A DNA stretch of 64,000 nt from Nepenthes gracilis (lineage: Eukaryota; Streptophyta; Magnoliopsida; Caryophyllales; Nepenthaceae): positions 12,903,294 to 12,967,293 of the forward strand of contig BSYO01000008.1 in the NCBI GenBank assembly GCA_033239525.1, given 5' to 3'. Below the pieces are notes generated by a model. The model was given only the letters and a program-made list of their open reading frames with translations. It was not told the DNA's origin and searched no databases. Below are positions 59,691 to 64,000 of this stretch, piece after piece. A program made the position numbers and the translations under genes. Every line of letters begins with the position of its first letter. The stretch's first letter is position 1.

Positions 59691-61863
59691 TATGATGGAC
59701 TGTAATTCTATGAAAAATTTGGCAAAGTTCTTTCTATAAAATGGACGTCCACCAAATACAAAACTTGTGTAAAACCCTGAACAATAACCACAACACACAT
59801 ATACAACACATACACAGGATCCCAACTGTCATAATTACACAACGTGTGGTGCCAACGTCATAACTTTGGGTCCGATGCCGATAAAGACAAGATGCCACTA
59901 GGTAAACAAATAAAAATCTACGGAAGCTACTAGATCCATCATACACTGCAGAAACTAAACTATACATCCATCATCATCATCATCATCTTACACATACATG
60001 ACCATAATTATCAAAATAATTTATATAATTTTCTGTCAATAAACAAATCATGAAGCTAAGCCTAAAAATCTCTCCACATTATGTCCAGCTGCCTATCCTG
60101 TACCTACAGCCTACTCGATCTCATCTGGCATAATAGCATGATCATCTGAAAGGTAGAAGAAGTAAGGGTGAGCTAACAACTCAACAAGTGCATCATAAGC
60201 AAATAATAAACAATATATAAACAAATGAAACGGTAATGGGATTGGAGAAAACTATATCTAAATGAAAAGGAGATGAGAGGGAAGAGATATGTAAGGATAC
60301 ATAATGACATGAGACGTGTTTTAATGCACTTTTATGATTATATTAATTTTTGTAGACCAGCGTCAGAAAACCTTACTAGTTAAAGGTGCGAAAGAACCAG
60401 GAAAGGATCATGATATCCCACATGATCTAAGGTCATGAGCGCTTATTTTAGACCTAGCGGATGGGCCATCTATATATCATGCCTATAGGTGGGCCGATAA
60501 CGATATGCCTCCATGTCCCCCGGGGCCTAGAGGTAGTTTCTCGTCCTTCTATAGTAATATCCTAAAGTTTGCCAAGAGTATTACCCAATACAATACGCGG
60601 CTTGGATAATCCTTTAGTCACTACTATAATACCAATGGCATGTCAAGGGTTATTACCCGTTATAACATAATTCCATGGTCCTAGATTCATGATTTCTTAT
60701 TCTTTTAAGGGAAGGTTCACCATACTTTTTCCATCACAATTTTCTCCATCCAGAAGAACAATTCAATCATATAAAAATTTGTGAATTTTTTCCCAAGTGC
60801 TTATGTAATTTTCATCTTTTTTTTGGATTTAAGTCTTCTCGTGACTTGGTTTACATGCATGGATATAATTATGCATAGAGAAGGTTAGAAATTCTTACCA
60901 CCTATAGATAATTATAACTTTGGAGACCTCCGGACCACATTTCCTTCACATACAGAATACAAACATATTTTTTCAGAGCTTATAATTAAACACATGTAAT
61001 TAAACATAGCATACATAACAATTAAATAGGGTGGAATCATGCAAATTTAATTATTGTCTCGGGTGAACAGTGTCAAGACCGATTTAGAGCCTCCGAACAC
61101 TCCGAATAGGTTGATTCTAAGGAAATTGAAAGCCCAACCGATGTATATACACAATTAGGACATGGGTAATACATAATCAAGGACAATTTATGCATAGGGT
61201 TCAAATTGGAAGGGATATCAGAACTTACGGGAGCTAGGGGCGTGTTTAGGGTTTTGCCGAAGCAAAATCCACGTGAAACGTGGGAAAATCAGGCATCAAA
61301 TGATAAATAAATTTTGCTAGGGCTATGGGTTTCATATTTTACATGATTTGGGTGGGTACTAGAATGAAAATACCTAGGGGAAAACAAATGATAATCACAA
61401 GAGAGAAAAAAGAGGGTATGAGTACACTTGTCTTAACCCGATCTATCACTTTTATATCTATCCCTCGGACGGATTCAGACTCGTGGGCTTCAATCTCCTC
61501 CTTCTCTCTCTAGTTCTTCACGCTCTCTCTCTAGAGTTTGGTCCACGCGAAAAATGAAAATCGAGAACACCCTTCTTGGGCATTAAAATAGATTGGTGCT
61601 CGAGTGCATAGCTAGCGCACAGCGGGCACCCTCGCCACTAGTTTTGGCGCTGCCATCTGAGCTCGAGCTAGTGGGAGCTTGGTGTCTAATGGTTTTGGTG
61701 CCCACCTTTGGGCTCAAGCCTACAGTAGACTCGGCCCTACAGTTTGCTACACTAAGGCTAATTTTTAAAATTTTCTCAAATTCATTTATCTCAAACTTAA
61801 TTATGTCGATTATATTAACTTAATTATTAGAATTACTACATTTTTAAGAACCCGTACCTTACA
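59691..61863 (-). repeat. 5' LTR of the chromovirus, 2173 bp
   Basis: It starts tatgatgg (TG mutated to TA) and ends ttaca (61859-61863). Acceptor CTACCTTTCAG|ATGATC at 60146; donor position GTTAAG|ACAAGTGTACTC near 61431 (GC changed to AC). GC-rich block at 61595-61735. Confidence 0.8.
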
Positions 61864-62163
61864 TATCTCTTGTTAGATCCAATATGGTAGTTGAGATTAC
61901 CATGTTGGAATCATGGATGTAATAACATTTGATTTTGATCTTATGTATGTGTTGTGATTAAATTTTGAAATCTATTTATTTATATGTCTTGTACAGGGCT
62001 TTTTAATCAGGTTATATGTTTGAGTTTTTTCTAAATTTAAGGAAAACTTTGTTCGATTTTCTACAAAAATTAATGTAATTATAAATAATAGCATATTAGT
62101 TTGATGTGCTTAAGTATGATTATATTGACGGAGGTCATTAGATGATTATGACCCATTCCATCA
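61864..62163 (+). repeat. 5' LTR (second part), level 1 of the nest
   Basis: It resumes after the chromovirus with tatctcttgttagatcc, the continuation expected from 35913 of the related LTR. It ends with the hairpin (62127-62162) and TCCATCA beside a plus-strand primer site. Confidence 0.7.
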
Positions 62164-62167
62164 AAGG

Positions 62168-62179
62168 TGGTATTAGAGA
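62168..62179 (+). other. Primer-binding site of the level-1 element
   Basis: TGGTATTAGAGA, 4 nt after the LTR end; tRNA-Met type. Confidence 0.75.
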
Positions 62180-62834
62180 AAAAGAGATACCTTAGGTTTG
62201 ATTTGAATCTTGTGCAAAAACTTAGGTTAGACTAAAACAGATCGAATAAAGTAAATCTAAGCATGGGACAATTAAGTTAACCGGATTATATTGGTTGACA
62301 AACTTAGACTAAAACTAAGTTCGGAATAGTGATTAAGTTTGGTTGTCTAGCTTATGCGTCCTAGTTAGCGTCCAAAGTGCGATCTAACCCATCTGTTTTT
62401 ATTTTAGAAAGAATATTAGCGTTGGCTCCTAGTCGAGGATCGACTCGTGATAATAGTCAACCGCGAGGTTGAGATGAGTTATATGGAGGCACCTTAAGGT
62501 TTAAATTTGATTGATGCAGAGCTAGTATTTGAGTACATCAACATCGATTCGAGGCCTAAGTAGTCAATTTTAGTTCAATGTAAGTTTGATCGGCTCTGGG
62601 TTGAGGTCCTTAGGTTAGTAATTTGCTAAGATGGAATGCTTGAGTATGATGATCAAGTATGATGAATAAGGTAGAACCGATGGCTCAAGGTTAGTATAAC
62701 CTAGAGTCAGTTCTTGTGTAACAAATCCAAGGATGTTGATTTATAATCGATTTAGTAATGATTAAGCGTCTAAATGTTTGGATAGTTCAGATCCTATAGA
62801 GATTGAGATATGGATCTTGAGGATTGAGATGGCA
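62180..62834 (+). other. Non-coding interior fragment of the level-1 element
   Basis: It begins aaaagagataccttaggttt, like the second LARD-type interior. It has stops throughout and ends where the next LTR starts. Confidence 0.5.
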
Positions 62835-63107
62835 TGTAACACCCCGATATTTTAACCCGGATTATATAACGATGAATTTAATATAGTAATAAATAATATG
62901 ATATATGGATGTTAATAAATATTATAAATAATAGGTATTAAATAATTAATAATAAATGATAAATGATGATAATAATAAATGGGAGTAATAATATATATGT
63001 TAATAAAATTAATAATAATTAGTAATAAATAAAAATGTTAAATGATAATAAAATAATAATAATAGTAATAATAATAATAATAAATAAGTAAATATAATAA
63101 TAATAAC

Positions 63108-63168
<61 letters not shown>

Positions 63169-64000
63169 TGAGGAAATAAGGAAGTAAAAGAACAAAGAAG
63201 GAGAGGAAAGAGGGAGAAACCATTGGCCAAAATTGCTGTGATGACTTTTGCCGATCGGTTGGAGTAGCTATTTTCCTTCTTTCTCTCAGTCGTTAGCTCC
63301 GTTTTCTCCATGGGTGTTGCCTCATTTGCTTTAAAAGCAAGGGTTGCCTTCGTATTCCTCTTTGGAGACTCGTGAATGGATGAAACTAGAAAAGAGAATT
63401 AGGATTTCATGGCTGTGATTGTCATCGCCGTAGTTTCCTTTGCTGTCGCCGTTGGTTTGTTGCCAGAATTTGTTGAAGCCGCCATCGTTGGCATTCCAGA
63501 TAATCATGGAAGTTGATTTGAGATTTCATTCGTAATCTTCCTATTTTTCAAATTGAATTGAGATTCCTTAACAAGTAATCCTCCATTTCTTTACAAGTAA
63601 ATTCTTCCTTTATTCTTGTTGATGTTAATTACTTGCTTACATGCACTGATTTAGTGAAAATTGGTTGTATTTTGGTGGTGAAGTGAGAAATTGGATGGAA
63701 ACAGAGCTTTCAACTCTAGACAGTGGGGAAATAATTTTTGAGGAGTTCACGATACATTGAGGCTTAAAAAATTTGTGTTCATGCCACATAATCAACATTT
63801 TGCAGGATAAAACACGAAAGTTAAGATTTTTCCTTCCTACTATAGGAACCGAGAGGTTGGGAAAAACAGAGCATAATGCTCTGTTTGGTGCCATTGGTTT
63901 GATACGATAATCAATGGTTAGTGCAACCATATATTTTAATGTCTCATGGTTTAAGAAGTACACTTAATCTTCCATAAATTTCAATTTTTTTGAGACCGGA
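62835..64000 (+). repeat. Start of another LTR (runs off the window)
   Basis: TGTAACACCCCGATATTTTA is a typical gypsy LTR start. No polypurine tract precedes it, so it is either an insertion or a rearranged junction. A leader-like ttaacaagtaatcctcc lies near 63567. The right end is outside the window. Confidence 0.45.
63060..63167. repeat. (AAT)n microsatellite
   Basis: Interrupted then nearly perfect aat/taa repeats, with the uninterrupted part about 55 bp at 63112-63167. It lies in a wider AT-rich tract from 62870. Poly-Ile/Leu frames on the minus strand are artefacts. Confidence 0.9.

Larger units (their letters stand above)
41240..61863 (-). mobile_element. Degenerate Ty3/gypsy chromovirus, split by two later insertions
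   Basis: The LTRs (41240-43448 and 59691-61863), the primer-binding site and the polypurine tract are present. Order on the minus strand is gag, protease, RT, RNase H, integrase and a chromodomain-like tail, which fits the chromovirus branch (Tekay/Del-like). Removing the insertions at 45833-54959 and 55155-57519 with their duplications leaves about 9.1 kb, a normal size. Every domain carries stops or frameshifts. By eye the LTRs differ at nearly a fifth of sites in their first 200 bp, so the insertion is old. Confidence 0.85.

Noticed and set aside
63009..63311. Minus-strand frame with poly-Ile/Leu, like a membrane protein
   Set aside because: Translation of the (AAT)n microsatellite; no coding support.

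Overview
This is nuclear DNA from a seed plant, probably a flowering plant with a large genome. It is AT-rich and has almost no intact reading frames. Nearly everything is LTR retrotransposon sequence in several nested layers. Primer-binding sites match initiator tRNA-Met (TGGTATYAGAG), LTRs of one broad group start TGTAA and end (C/T)GTCACA, and the only recognisable polyprotein is a broken Ty3/gypsy chromovirus. The species cannot be told from the sequence.

Layout. 1-850: remnants of an older minus-strand LTR element with two primer-site/LTR junctions. 851-10543: a minus-strand element with 3.8 kb LTRs and a 2.1 kb non-coding interior (a LARD-type non-autonomous element), carrying a MITE at 5086-5438. 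10896-11081: the clearest host exon, the last coding exon of a gene whose upstream intron abuts the LARD. 11082-14570: its 3' UTR and unassigned host-like DNA. 14571-17575: a solo LTR with a perfect 5-bp target duplication. 17581-31872: old LTRs in both orientations, including an LTR inserted in a related LTR, a second non-coding element (26066-31377) and an unusual patchwork. 31873-36203: two opposed element ends and a complete 2.67 kb LTR. 36204-37866: an old LTR-like unit with a tRNA-like, SINE-like segment.

37867-62163 is a four-level nest. A plus-strand LTR (37867-41239, resuming near 61864) received a non-LTR retroelement (39264-40686) and the chromovirus (41240-61863, minus strand). 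The chromovirus was later split by a solo LTR (55155-57519) and by a young LARD-type element (45833-54959) with matching TTAGA duplications. The young element sits inside the reverse transcriptase active-site region. 62164-64000 holds the interior of the level-1 element and the start of another LTR with a long AAT microsatellite.

The most interesting signals lie in the LTRs. Many LTRs, of different families, have the same layout: TATA box, about 100 nt of purine-rich leader, a GC-type splice-donor motif (AG|GCAAGTGTAC), 0.7-2.1 kb, then a polypyrimidine-AG acceptor, very often followed at once by ATG. In most of the TGTAA-type LTRs a hairpin with compensatory changes sits just before the LTR end next to the primer-binding site. 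Several families also carry degenerate arrays built on CCGG words. Together these suggest a shared leader architecture in which splicing inside the LTR could separate two RNA forms. That is inference and needs transcript data.
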